Shown: positions 7,364-15,544 of the stretch, in pieces
How positions within the stretch are numbered: the first letter of the stretch is position 1
Layout of the letters: each line of letters opens with the position of its first letter
Origin: DASUBV01 sp036501025
GTDB lineage: Bacteria; Actinomycetota; Actinomycetes; Streptosporangiales; Streptosporangiaceae
Direction of reading: 5' to 3'
DNA: 64,000 nucleotides
Assembly (NCBI GenBank): GCA_036501025.1
Contig: DASYBB010000101.1
Span: forward strand, 1 to 64,000
Made by a program: the position numbers and the translations under genes
Notes under the pieces: model-generated
Database searches by the model: none
The model's input: only the letters and a program-made list of their open reading frames with translations
Told to the model about the DNA's origin: nothing

Positions 7364-8534
7364 GGCGGGAGCCGAACAGGTCCCGGATGGCCCGGATGGC
7401 CAGGAGGGCGAGGACCACGGCCGTGGCCAGCGGGGTCCGGGCCGCTGCCGGGGCGGCCGCGGCGGCGCCGGGGCGGGCGGGCGAGAGCTGGGCCGCGTGG
7501 CGGAGGTCGGCATCGGTCTCGGCGGCCGACAGCAGGTGCCGCTGCTGCAGGACGTACAGGACGGCGAAGCCGGGCGCCACGAGCAGGATCGCGAGGCCGG
7601 CGACGACGAACTCCGCCACGAGGGAGTTGGTGGGCGCGCTGCCCGCGGCCAGGGACAGGGAGGTCGGGAACAGGTAGGGGTACTGGGCCAGGCCCCAGCC
7701 GAATACCACGGCCGTCACGGCGACGGCGGCCGCGGCGCGCAGGCCGAGCGGGTGATACCAGCGCCGCCAGAGCATGCCCAGGACGGCGATCCCGGCCGCG
7801 ACCGAGATCGCCAGGAGCGGCAGTGCGATGCCGGTCAGGCGGTCGAAGACACGCGGCGCGCTGTCGGACAGCTCGGCGAGCGTGCCGCCGGCCAGCGCGC
7901 CGGTGACCACCCCGGCCGCGGTGGCGCGGCGCGCGAAGTAGCGCGCCAGGTCCGGGTGCCCGCGCTGGCGGGCCTCGAGGACCAGGAACACCGCGCTGAC
8001 GTAGGCGCACGCGGCGACGAACAGGAAGCCGGTCAGGATGGCGGTGGGCGAGGTCCAGGCGGCCAGGACGTTGCCGCCGGGGTGCACGGGCACCTGGCCG
8101 GTGACCACGGCGCCGACGACGGTGCCCATGAAGAACGGCGTGATCAGCGAGGCGGCGGCGAAGGTGGCGCCGGTGAGCTGCCGCAGCCGCAGCCGCTGCG
8201 CGGTGTGCCGGAAGGCGAACCCGACGCCGCGCAGGACGATGCCCAGCAGGGACAGGCTGAGCGGGACGAACAGGGCGGTCATGATGGCGGCGAACGCGGG
8301 CGGGAACGCGGTCCACAGCAGGACCAGGATGAAGATCAGCCAGACGTGGTTGGCCTCCCAGACCGGGGTGATGGCCTCGTCGATGAGCTCGCGGGGCTCC
8401 GCGCCGCGCCGGGTGGTCCCGGCCAGCAGGTCCCACATCCCGCCGCCAAAGTCGGCTCCGCCGAACAGCGCGTACGCGGCGATGACGACAAACAGGATCA
8501 CGGCGACCGCGATGGCCTCCGGTGTCGGGTTCAT
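7353..8534 (-). CDS. cydB: cytochrome bd quinol oxidase subunit II
   Basis: A 393-residue, about nine-helix membrane protein matching CydB: FGGADFGGGMWDLLAG near the N-terminus, EAITPVWEANHVWLIFILV, LRGVGFAFRH and FGWGLAQYPYL. It forms the bd oxidase heterodimer with CydA, which oxidises quinol and reduces O2 to water without pumping protons. It tolerates low oxygen, sulfide and nitric oxide. The ATG at 8534 overlaps the cydA stop as ATGA. The C-terminal extension after the last helix (AAAETDADLRHAA onward) ends in a further hydrophobic segment, longer than usual. cydC/cydD assembly ABC genes are not next to it. Confidence 0.92.
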   Translation of the reverse strand: MNPTPEAIAVAVILFVVIAAYALFGGADFGGGMWDLLAGTTRRGAEPRELIDEAITPVWEANHVWLIFILVLLWTAFPPAFAAIMTALFVPLSLSLLGIVLRGVGFAFRHTAQRLRLRQLTGATFAAASLITPFFMGTVVGAVVTGQVPVHPGGNVLAAWTSPTAILTGFLFVAACAYVSAVFLVLEARQRGHPDLARYFARRATAAGVVTGALAGGTLAELSDSAPRVFDRLTGIALPLLAISVAAGIAVLGMLWRRWYHPLGLRAAAAVAVTAVVFGWGLAQYPYLFPTSLSLAAGSAPTNSLVAEFVVAGLAILLVAPGFAVLYVLQQRHLLSAAETDADLRHAAQLSPARPGAAAAAPAAARTPLATAVVLALLAIRAIRDLFGSRRRQ

Positions 8535-9958
8535 GGCGCCTCCGGCCCGCGCGCGGCGGCCCCCGCCGGCGCCGAGGCCGAGGCCGGCGCGGGGCCGTAC
8601 GGCACCTGGTCCGCGTCCTCGTCGGACGGCCCCTCGCGCCGCCATCGCCGGGACATGATCATCGGCACGCCGATGGAGACCACGGTCAGGACCGCGTACA
8701 GGGCGAGGATCACCCCCAGCGTGACCGGGACTCCGCTGGACGGGGTGACCGCGCGGCCGACCAGCAGCACGTGGTAGACGATCCACGGCTGGCGGCCCAC
8801 CTCGGTGACGACCCAGCCCGCCTCCATCGCGGTCACGGCGGCCACGCCGCCGACGGCCGCGGGCACCAGGAACCACGGGGTCACCAGCACCCGGCGGTGG
8901 AACCACCACCACCAGCCCTGCCACGCGGCCAGCGCGAGCAGGAAGAAGCCGATTCCGACCATCAGGTCGAAGCTCAGGTGAATGAGCGAGACCAGCGGCG
9001 GCCGCCGGTCGGCGGGCACAGTGTCCCAGCCGACGACCCGGGTGCTCGGCGAGAACCCGACCAGGATCGAGTCGAATGCCGGGATCGAGGCGCCGAGGTA
9101 GACGTGGCCGTGGATCAGGACTCCCCCCACCCACTCGGGCACCTCGCGCGAGGTCCGGGCCACGTACTCCATCGCGGCGAACTTGACCGGCTGGTTCGAC
9201 GCCACGAACCGGGCGATGACGTCGCCCATCATGACCTGGAGCGGGGCCGCGATCCCGCCGATCGTGAACGGGATGGCGAAGCCCAGTCGGTGATAGCGGT
9301 CCCGGCGGCCGCGCAGCAGGCCGACGGCGTACACGCCGGCGACGAGGAAGCCGGTCACCATGTAGGCGGCGAGGATCATGTGCGTGGCCTCGTACGGGGT
9401 CGCGGCGTTGAAGAACACCGACACCGGGTCGACGCTGGTCAGCTTGCCGTGGCTGAGCGTGAACCCGGCCGGCGAGTTCATCCACGAGTTCGCCGCGACC
9501 ACCGACACGGCGCCCAGTACCCCGGCCACCACGATCGGCACCCCGCTCCACCAGTGCGCCCAGGGCGGCAGCCGCCGCCACCCGTACAGGTACACCCCCA
9601 CGAAGATCGCTTCCAGGAAGAAGAAGATCCCCTCCAGGGAGAACGGCAGGCCGATCGCCGCCCCGAACCGGCCCATCAGGCCCGGCCACAGCAGGCCCAT
9701 CTCATACGAGAGCACGGTGCCCGACACCGCGCCGACGGCCACCAGCACGGCCATGACCTTCGACCACCGGCGGGCCAGCAGCAGCGCGGCGGCGTCGCCG
9801 CGCTTGATGCCGATCCACTCCGCGGTCAGCGTGACGGCCGCGAACGCCACCCCGAAGCACGCGAGGATGATGTGGAAACCCAGCGAGGACCCCATCTGCG
9901 ACCGGGCCGGGATCGGACTCGCCGCCAGAACGTGCGCCATCGTGCCCACCGCGCCCAT
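8531..9958 (-). CDS. cydA: cytochrome bd quinol oxidase subunit I
   Basis: A 475-residue protein carrying the haem b558, b595 and d sites. Landmarks from ATG 9958: haem-ligand candidate His29 in GSSLGFHIILACFG, conserved acids E109 and E116 (SLEGIFFFLEAIFVG), ANSWMNSPAGF, and the CydA signature VTEVGRQPWIVYHVLL. The start is set at 9958, not the upstream TTG at 9967, because GGAGG lies 9 bases before 9958 and touches the TTG. The C-terminus is a Pro/Ala-rich tail. It is the first gene of the cydAB operon and diverges from a small membrane-protein gene across a region with a long inverted repeat. Confidence 0.93.
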   Translation of the reverse strand: MGAVGTMAHVLAASPIPARSQMGSSLGFHIILACFGVAFAAVTLTAEWIGIKRGDAAALLLARRWSKVMAVLVAVGAVSGTVLSYEMGLLWPGLMGRFGAAIGLPFSLEGIFFFLEAIFVGVYLYGWRRLPPWAHWWSGVPIVVAGVLGAVSVVAANSWMNSPAGFTLSHGKLTSVDPVSVFFNAATPYEATHMILAAYMVTGFLVAGVYAVGLLRGRRDRYHRLGFAIPFTIGGIAAPLQVMMGDVIARFVASNQPVKFAAMEYVARTSREVPEWVGGVLIHGHVYLGASIPAFDSILVGFSPSTRVVGWDTVPADRRPPLVSLIHLSFDLMVGIGFFLLALAAWQGWWWWFHRRVLVTPWFLVPAAVGGVAAVTAMEAGWVVTEVGRQPWIVYHVLLVGRAVTPSSGVPVTLGVILALYAVLTVVSIGVPMIMSRRWRREGPSDEDADQVPYGPAPASASAPAGAAARGPEAP

Positions 9959-10003
9959 CGCGTACAACCTCCGTCCGCCGCCGGCCCGCGTCGGGCTGGC
10001 AAA

Positions 10004-10050
10004 CTGTCACGGTGTGTGTACCGCTACTGCAGTCCGGGTACACGTGACAG
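10004..10050. promoter_or_regulatory. long interrupted inverted repeat in the cydA upstream region
   Basis: CTGTCACGGTGTGTGTACC (10004-10022) pairs with GGGTACACGTGACAG (10036-10050), with a 4-base insertion in the left arm. It lies between the divergent starts of cydA and the small membrane-protein gene, so it may be a regulator-binding site or an mRNA leader hairpin. It does not match the known Rex consensus. Confidence 0.45.
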
Positions 10051-10085
10051 CACCCGCAGCGTTCTCCCAGAGGTGCGTGGGGCAC

Positions 10086-10277
10086 ATGAGCAGCAGAAAC
10101 GCAGGAGCGGTGACTCTGGTCATCGTGCTCGGGCTGGTCATTGGCGCGCTCGGGCTCGTAGCGGCTGACCTGTACACGGTCGGCGTGCTGATCCTGGTCA
10201 TCGGCGCCGTCGGCGCCCTCGTCCTGGTCGGCGAGTACCTCATCCGGTACTTCAGCACCCGGCGCCCGCCCGCCTGA
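10086..10277 (+). CDS. small two-helix membrane protein
   Basis: A 63-residue protein that is almost entirely two hydrophobic helices (AVTLVIVLGLVIGALGLVAA and VLILVIGAVGALVLVGEYLI) with a basic tail (RYFSTRRPPA). The ATG at 10086 follows purine-rich GTGGGG. It resembles the many small actinobacterial integral-membrane proteins of unknown role. It diverges from cydA and converges with the formate dehydrogenase operon; no function can be assigned. Confidence 0.6.
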   Translation: MSSRNAGAVTLVIVLGLVIGALGLVAADLYTVGVLILVIGAVGALVLVGEYLIRYFSTRRPPA

Positions 10278-10300
10278 AAGCCGGCCCGGACGCCGGCCCG

Positions 10301-11239
10301 TCAGGCCCGGCCCTCCACGCGCTCGCGCTGCGGCCCGACGGTGTACCGCGGGTCGCGGGCCGAGGCCTTGCCCGCCTCGAACACGCCGAAGCGCGTCAGC
10401 GCCGAGGCCGCCATCAGCGAGGCGCCGGCCGCCGCCGCGACGACCCGGTGGCGCCGGCCGAGCAGCGCGCCCGCCACCCCCGCGGCCAGCAGCGCGTCGG
10501 CCGCCTTCAGCAGCGTCCCGGCCCGCGCCTGCTGGTAGGCCTGCGCCGTGCTGCCCAGGCGGCGGGTCATCAGCCCCTTGGCGATGGTCTCCGTCGCCGC
10601 CCCCAGCACGGCCAGCCGGGCGGCCTGGCCGGCCTGCTGCGGCCGGACGGCCAGCAGGCCGAGGCCGCCGGCAGCCGTGGCCGCGGACCCGACGAAGACG
10701 AACGGCAGCTCCCGGTGGGCCTCGTGCCAGGCCGGGGCGGCGGTGTCGCCGAGCAGCACCGCGGTGTACGAGGCGACGGCGGGACCGAGGGCGGCCGCGG
10801 CCAGGGTCGCGGCCAGGCCCGCCCGCGGCAGCCGGCGCGTCCCGGCCGACGCCGCCGCCCCCAGGGCCATCGGGAAGTAGCCCGACACGATCCAGGTACC
10901 GACGCTCATCGGCGAGGTCACCTTGAAGACCCGGAGCATGTTGATGAACCGGCCTGGCCGGCCGAGGTCGCGGATGAGCGCCACCAGCGACAGGCTGATC
11001 GCGACGGCCGCGCCGGACTTCGCCGCGCGGGCCAGCTCGGGGTGCCCGGTCAGGTGCGCGGCGGCAGCCAGCGGGGACGAGGCGCCGGCCAGGCCGCCGA
11101 GGAACAGGTAGCTCGGGATGTCCGGTCCCCAGACCGTCTCCTTGACCACGGGCCGGCCGTAGTACGAGCGGAACTCGGCGTCGGGCACCAGCTCCGGCTC
11201 GCCGCGGCCGGGCCGGCGGCGGCGAGGCCCGGCCGTCAT
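10301..11239 (-). CDS. NrfD/PsrC-type membrane anchor subunit of formate dehydrogenase
   Basis: A 312-residue polytopic protein of the NrfD/polysulfide-reductase membrane-subunit family. It has an N-terminal YYGRPVVKETVWGPDIPSYL segment, then about eight helices, with RDLGRPGRFINMLRVFKVTSPMSVG typical of these quinone-reactive anchors. It should take electrons from the iron-sulfur subunit and reduce the quinone pool. The ATG at 11239 overlaps the beta-subunit stop as ATGA, so the three subunits form one translation unit. Unlike FdnI of E. coli, this type carries no haem b. Confidence 0.82.
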   Translation of the reverse strand: MTAGPRRRRPGRGEPELVPDAEFRSYYGRPVVKETVWGPDIPSYLFLGGLAGASSPLAAAAHLTGHPELARAAKSGAAVAISLSLVALIRDLGRPGRFINMLRVFKVTSPMSVGTWIVSGYFPMALGAAASAGTRRLPRAGLAATLAAAALGPAVASYTAVLLGDTAAPAWHEAHRELPFVFVGSAATAAGGLGLLAVRPQQAGQAARLAVLGAATETIAKGLMTRRLGSTAQAYQQARAGTLLKAADALLAAGVAGALLGRRHRVVAAAAGASLMAASALTRFGVFEAGKASARDPRYTVGPQRERVEGRA

Positions 11240-12084
11240 CCCCGGCCTGCCGCGACCAGGACCATGACCGCCAGCCCGCCCGCGGCCGCGGCCGCGTGCC
11301 GCCACATCCGGGGCAGGTCGCGGGTGGTGACCACCGGGTCGGGCGGCAGGCCGTAGACCTCGGGCTCGTCCAGCAGCAGGAACATCGCGCCGGCCCCGCC
11401 GATGCCGTCGGCCGGGTCCGCCCCGTACAGCCGCGCCTCGGGCCGGCCCGCCTCATGCAGCACGTCCACCCGCTGGTCGGCGAGCTCGCGCATCTCATCC
11501 AGCGGCCCGAACTGGATGGATTCCGTCGGGCAGGCCTGCGCGCAGGCCGGCGTCAGGCCGTCCCCCAGCCGGTCATAGCACAGCGTGCACTTGTGCGCGC
11601 CGCCGTCGGCCTGGCTCCGGCCGATCACGCCGAACGGGCACGCCGACACGCAGTAGCCGCACCCGTTGCAGATGTCGTCCTGGACCACCACGGTGCCGAA
11701 CTCGGTGCGCATCAGCGCGCCGGTCGGGCACACGTCCAGGCACGCCGCCTCGGTGCAGTGCTTGCACACGTTGCTGGCCATGAGCCAGCGCACCTCGTCC
11801 CCGCCGCCGTCACCGCCCGCAGCCGGGACGGCGACGGGGACCGTCTGCTCGATGAACTCCACGTGCCGCCACGTCGTGGCGCTCAGCTCGCCGGTGTTGT
11901 CGTAGGACATCCCGGTCAGCTCGAGCCCGTCCTCGGGCACCGCGTTCCACTCCTTGCAGGCCACCTCGCACGCCTTGCAGCCGATGCACACCGAGGTATC
12001 GGTAAAGAAGCCCATCCGCGGCGGATGCTCCGCGTACCCGGCCCGTGCCGCCGGGTCCAGGCCGACATCGTGAGCGGCGTCCAT
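11236..12084 (-). CDS. formate dehydrogenase iron-sulfur (beta) subunit
   Basis: A 282-residue electron-transfer protein with four ferredoxin-type cysteine groups: CIGCKACEVAC, CKHCTEAACLDVCP, CNGCGYCVSACP and CTLCYDRLGDGLTPACAQAC, predicted to hold four [4Fe-4S] clusters. The C-terminal helix (AAAAAGGLAVMVLVAA) is a single membrane anchor, as in FdnH/FdoH. It links the molybdenum/tungsten catalytic subunit to the membrane subunit. The ATG at 12084 lies one base after the alpha-subunit stop and overlaps downstream by 4 bases. Confidence 0.9.
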   Translation of the reverse strand: MDAAHDVGLDPAARAGYAEHPPRMGFFTDTSVCIGCKACEVACKEWNAVPEDGLELTGMSYDNTGELSATTWRHVEFIEQTVPVAVPAAGGDGGGDEVRWLMASNVCKHCTEAACLDVCPTGALMRTEFGTVVVQDDICNGCGYCVSACPFGVIGRSQADGGAHKCTLCYDRLGDGLTPACAQACPTESIQFGPLDEMRELADQRVDVLHEAGRPEARLYGADPADGIGGAGAMFLLLDEPEVYGLPPDPVVTTRDLPRMWRHAAAAAGGLAVMVLVAAGRG

Positions 12085-12085
12085 C

Positions 12086-15000
12086 TCACATCTCCGTTCC
12101 GGTCTCGTCGGTAATGCCGGCCCGGTCCCGGTAGCCCCGGACGAGCTCCTCCCGGGCCGCCCCGGCCGGCCGCCGGCCGGGGCGGATGTCGCAGGCCATG
12201 GCCTTGACCTCCTGAATGTGCACGTTCGGGTCCAGGGCCAGGTGGGCCAGCTCGTTGGCGGCGTCCCCGGTGGTGTACCCGTTCGGCCCCCAGTGCCAGG
12301 GCAGCCCGACCTGGTGCAGCGTGCGGCCCTGGACCTGCAGCGGCCGCATCCGCTCGGTGACCAGGACCCGGGCCTCGATCGCGGCGCGCGCCGTGACGAC
12401 CGTCGCCCAGCCCAGGTGCTCCAGGCCGCGCTCGGCGGCGAGCTGCGGCGAGACCTCGCAGAACATGGCCGGCTGCAGCTCGGCGAGGTAGGGCAGGAAC
12501 CGGGACATCCCGCCCGCCGTGTGATGCTCGGTCAGCCGGTAGGTCGTGGTCACGTACGGGAAGACGGCCGACCCGGGCTCGTCCCCGCTGGGCTGGTACC
12601 GGTTGTCCGGGTGGCGGATGATCTGCCGGACGGGATTGTGCTGCTGCCCGTACACCAGGTTGCGGAACGGCGACTCCTGCGGCTCGTAGTGGGCCGGCAT
12701 CGGCCCGTCGACCAGGCCGGCCGGCGCGAACAGCCATGCCTTGCCGTCGGCCTGCATGATGAACGGGCTGGCCCCCGAGATCGCGGCCGCGCCGGTGGCA
12801 CCCTCCGGCGGGCGGTAGGACGGGGGCCGGTCGGCGACGAAGTCGGGCACGTCCGGCCCGGTCCAGCGGCCGAGCCCGGCGTCCCACTGGACCAGCGCCT
12901 TGCGCTCGCTCCACGGCTTGCCCTCGGGGTCGGCGGACGCCCGGTTGTACAGGATGCGGCGGTTGGCCGGCCAGGCCCAGCCCCACTCGGGCGCGACCCA
13001 GGTCTGCTCGCTGGCCGGCTTGCGGCGGGCGGGCTGGTTGACGCCGTCCGCGCGGCAGCCGCAGTAGATCCAGCAGCCGCAGGTGGTGGAACCGTCGGCC
13101 TTCAGCTGGGTGTAGGCCGACAGCGGCCGCCCGGCGGCGTCCCGGCCGTTGATCTCGGCCAGGACCGCGTCCGCGTCCGGATCACCATGCGGCCCCGACG
13201 TCGGGTAATCCCAGGTCAGGTCAAGCACCGGCCGGTCGGTGGCGCTGGTCGAGGCGGCCAGCTTGGCCCGGATCCGGCGGCCGAGATCGTAGATGAAGGC
13301 CAGGTCGCTGCGGGCATCGCCGGCCGGCTCCACGGCCTGGTGATGCCACTGCAGCATCCGCTGGGTGTTGGTGAAGCTGCCGGATTTCTCGGTGTGCGCG
13401 GCGACGGGCAGGAAGAAGACCTCGGTGCCGATGTCCTCGGTGCGCATCTCCCCGGCCTGGGTCTCCGGCCCGTCCTTCCACCAGGTCGCGCTCTCGATCA
13501 TCACCAGGTCGCGGACCACCAGCCAGTCCAGGCTGGCCAGGCCCTCCCGCTGCATCCGGGCGTTGGCCGACCCGACCGCCGGGTTCTGGCCGAACAGGAA
13601 GTAGCCCTTGCAGGTGCCGTTCAGCTGCTCGAGGACGGTGTCGTAGGTGCTGTGACTGCCGGTCAGCCGGGGCAGGTAGCCGTAGCAGAAGTCGTTGTCC
13701 GCCGTCGCGGCATCGCCCCACCACGCCTTCAGCAGGCTGACCAGGTACTCCCGCGTGTAGGCCCAGAATCCGTCCTGCACGGTCTCGGCCCGGACGTAGG
13801 TGTCCAGGTCCTCGTTGCCGTCGGCGTACGGCATCGGCAGGTAGCCGGGCAGCAGGTCGAACAGCGTCGGGATGTCGGTGGAGCCCTGGATGGAGGCGTG
13901 CCCGCGCAGGGCGATGATCCCGCCGCCCGGCCGGCCCATGTTGCCGAGCAGGGCCTGCAGGATGGCTGCCGTGCGGATGTACTGGACGCCGACGGTGTGC
14001 TGGGTCCAGCCCAGGCTGTAGACGAACGCGGTCGTCCGGTCGCGCCCGGAGTTCTCGGTGACCAGCCGGCAGACCTTCGCGAACTGGTCCGGCGGGATCC
14101 CGGCGACCTGCTCAACCAGCTCGGGGGTGTACCGGGCGAAATGCCGCTTCAGGACCTGGAACACGCACCGCGGGTGCTCCAGGGTCTCGTCAGTGTCGGG
14201 CCGGGGCCTGGCGGCGGCGCCGCCCGAGCCGTGCGCCTCGCCGCGGCCCGCCTGCCGCAGCTTCCCGCGGACGGCCCGGCGCTGCGCCCCGCCGTCCCCG
14301 CCGTTCCCGCCGTTCCTGCCGTTCCCGCCGTTGCCGCCGTTCCCGCCGTTCCCGCCGTTGCTGCGCAGGGTGTCGGGATCCTCGTGCACGCCGCTGGCCG
14401 GCTTGACCTCCTCGCCCTGGTAGCGCCAGCTCTCGAAGTCGTAGTACCGCTCCTCGGTGTTCAGGCCGGAGAAGATGCCGTCCAGGTCCTCGGTATCGCA
14501 GAAGTCCTCGGTCAGGATCGTGGCCGCGTTGGTATACGCCACCATGTACTCCCGGAAGTACTTCTCGTGCTGCAGTACGTAGTTGATCAGGCCGCCCACG
14601 AACGCGATGTCGGCCCCGGCCCGGATGGGGACGTGGAGGTCCGCCACCGCGCTGGTCCGGGTGAACCGCGGGTCGACGTGGATCACCGTCGCGCCCCGCG
14701 CCTTGGCCTCCATCACCCACTGGAAGGCGACCGGGTGGCACTCGGCCATGTTGGAGCCCTCGATGAGGATGCAGTCCGAGTGAGTGAGGTCCCGGGGCGG
14801 ATTAGTGGCTCCGCCGCGCCCGAAGCTCGTCCCCAGACCGGGGACGGTGGAGGAGTGTCATATCCGGGCCTGGTTCTCGATCTGGATGGCGCCGAGCGAG
14901 GTGAACAGCTTCTTGATGAGGTAGTTCTCCTCGTTGTCCAGGGTCGCGCCGCCGAGGCTGGCGAAGCCGAGCGTGCGCCGGGTGACCGCCCCGTCCACCT

Positions 15001-15430
15001 CGTCCTGCCAGCCCGCCTGCCGGGCCGCGATGACCCGGTCGGCGATCATGTCCATGGCCGTGTCGAGGTCCAGGTCCTCCCACTCGGCGGCGTGGGCCCG
15101 CCGGTACCGCACCCGGTGCTCGCGGGCGCTGCCCGTGGTCAGCTGCAGGCTCGCCGACCCCTTGGGGCACAGCCGGCCCCGGCTGACCGGCGAGTCCGGG
15201 TCGCCCTCGATCTGGGTGACCTTCCCGTCCTGCACGTAGACCTGCTGGCCGCAGCCGACCGCACAGTACGGGCAGACCGACTTGACCACCTTGTCGGCCG
15301 TGGCCACCCTCGGCCTCAGCCGCTGCGTGCGGCTGCTCTGCACCGCCGCGCCGAGCCCGAGCTTGTCACCCTGCGTCAGCTGACGGAAGACGGGCCAGGA
15401 CCCGATCCAGCCGACAACATCCATCGCCAT
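12086..15430 (-). CDS. selenocysteine-containing formate dehydrogenase catalytic (alpha) subunit
   Basis: One 1114-residue protein interrupted by an in-frame TGA at 14858-14860, read as selenocysteine 191. The flanks are exactly those of FdnG/FdoG: ...GAIQIENQARI-U-HSSTVPGLGTSFGRGGATN, with SNMAECHPVAFQWVMEAKA after it. Upstream, C53-x2-C56-x3-C60-x27-C88 binds a [4Fe-4S] cluster. It oxidises formate to CO2 at a bis-MGD Mo or W centre ligated by selenium. Length is about 100 residues above E. coli FdnG, largely from a Gly/Asn-rich insertion (14291-14359). The N-terminus lacks a twin-arginine motif. It is the first gene of an alpha-beta-anchor operon. The start may instead be ATG 15424. Confidence 0.9.
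14291..14359 (-). repeat. in-frame Gly-Gly-Asn triplet repeat in the formate dehydrogenase
   Basis: About 23 codons, mostly the 9-base unit encoding Gly-Gly-Asn, with single Arg and Asp substitutions. It lies in an insertion not expected in the family, after the CDTEDLDG..FSG segment. Because the unit is a multiple of three it can change length without breaking the frame. Confidence 0.75.
14823..14860 (-). promoter_or_regulatory. bacterial SECIS-like element directing selenocysteine insertion
   Basis: Read from the TGA, bases 16-32 form hairpin GTCCCC-GGTCT-GGGGAC: a perfect 6-bp stem with apical loop GGTCT (14835-14839). From memory, the E. coli fdhF SECIS also starts UGACAC and has the GGUCU loop contacted by SelB at the same distance (bases 22-26 from the U of UGA). 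Distance, loop and stem all fit. selA, selB, selC and selD are not in this window. Confidence 0.85.
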
Positions 15431-15544
15431 GCCCCCCGAACAGGGCGGACCCGAGGTGCCCGCCCGCCTTCGCCCCGTGGCCTGCCGTCTCGGGGCCTTC
15501 CCTGCCCTCCATACCCGCCGTTACCAATGCGACACATGCGGTTA

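Noticed and set aside
7353..9689. 778-codon version of cydB
   Set aside because: The upstream extension is a shadow frame of cydA; the CydB fold begins at ATG 8534, overlapping the cydA stop.
8531..9967. TTG start of cydA at 9967
   Set aside because: It touches the GGAGG, leaving no spacing; ATG 9958 has 9 bases.
10004..10050. Rex operator for cydA
   Set aside because: The dyad does not resemble the TTGTGAA-type Rex half-sites.
10278..10300. terminator between the small membrane protein and the FDH operon
   Set aside because: GCCGGC repeats can pair in several ways but give no clear stem; not enough support.
14858..14860. TGA as a true stop splitting formate dehydrogenase into two genes or a pseudogene
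   Set aside because: Both sides match one continuous FdnG-type protein, the position is the known Sec site, and a SECIS-like hairpin follows at the right distance.
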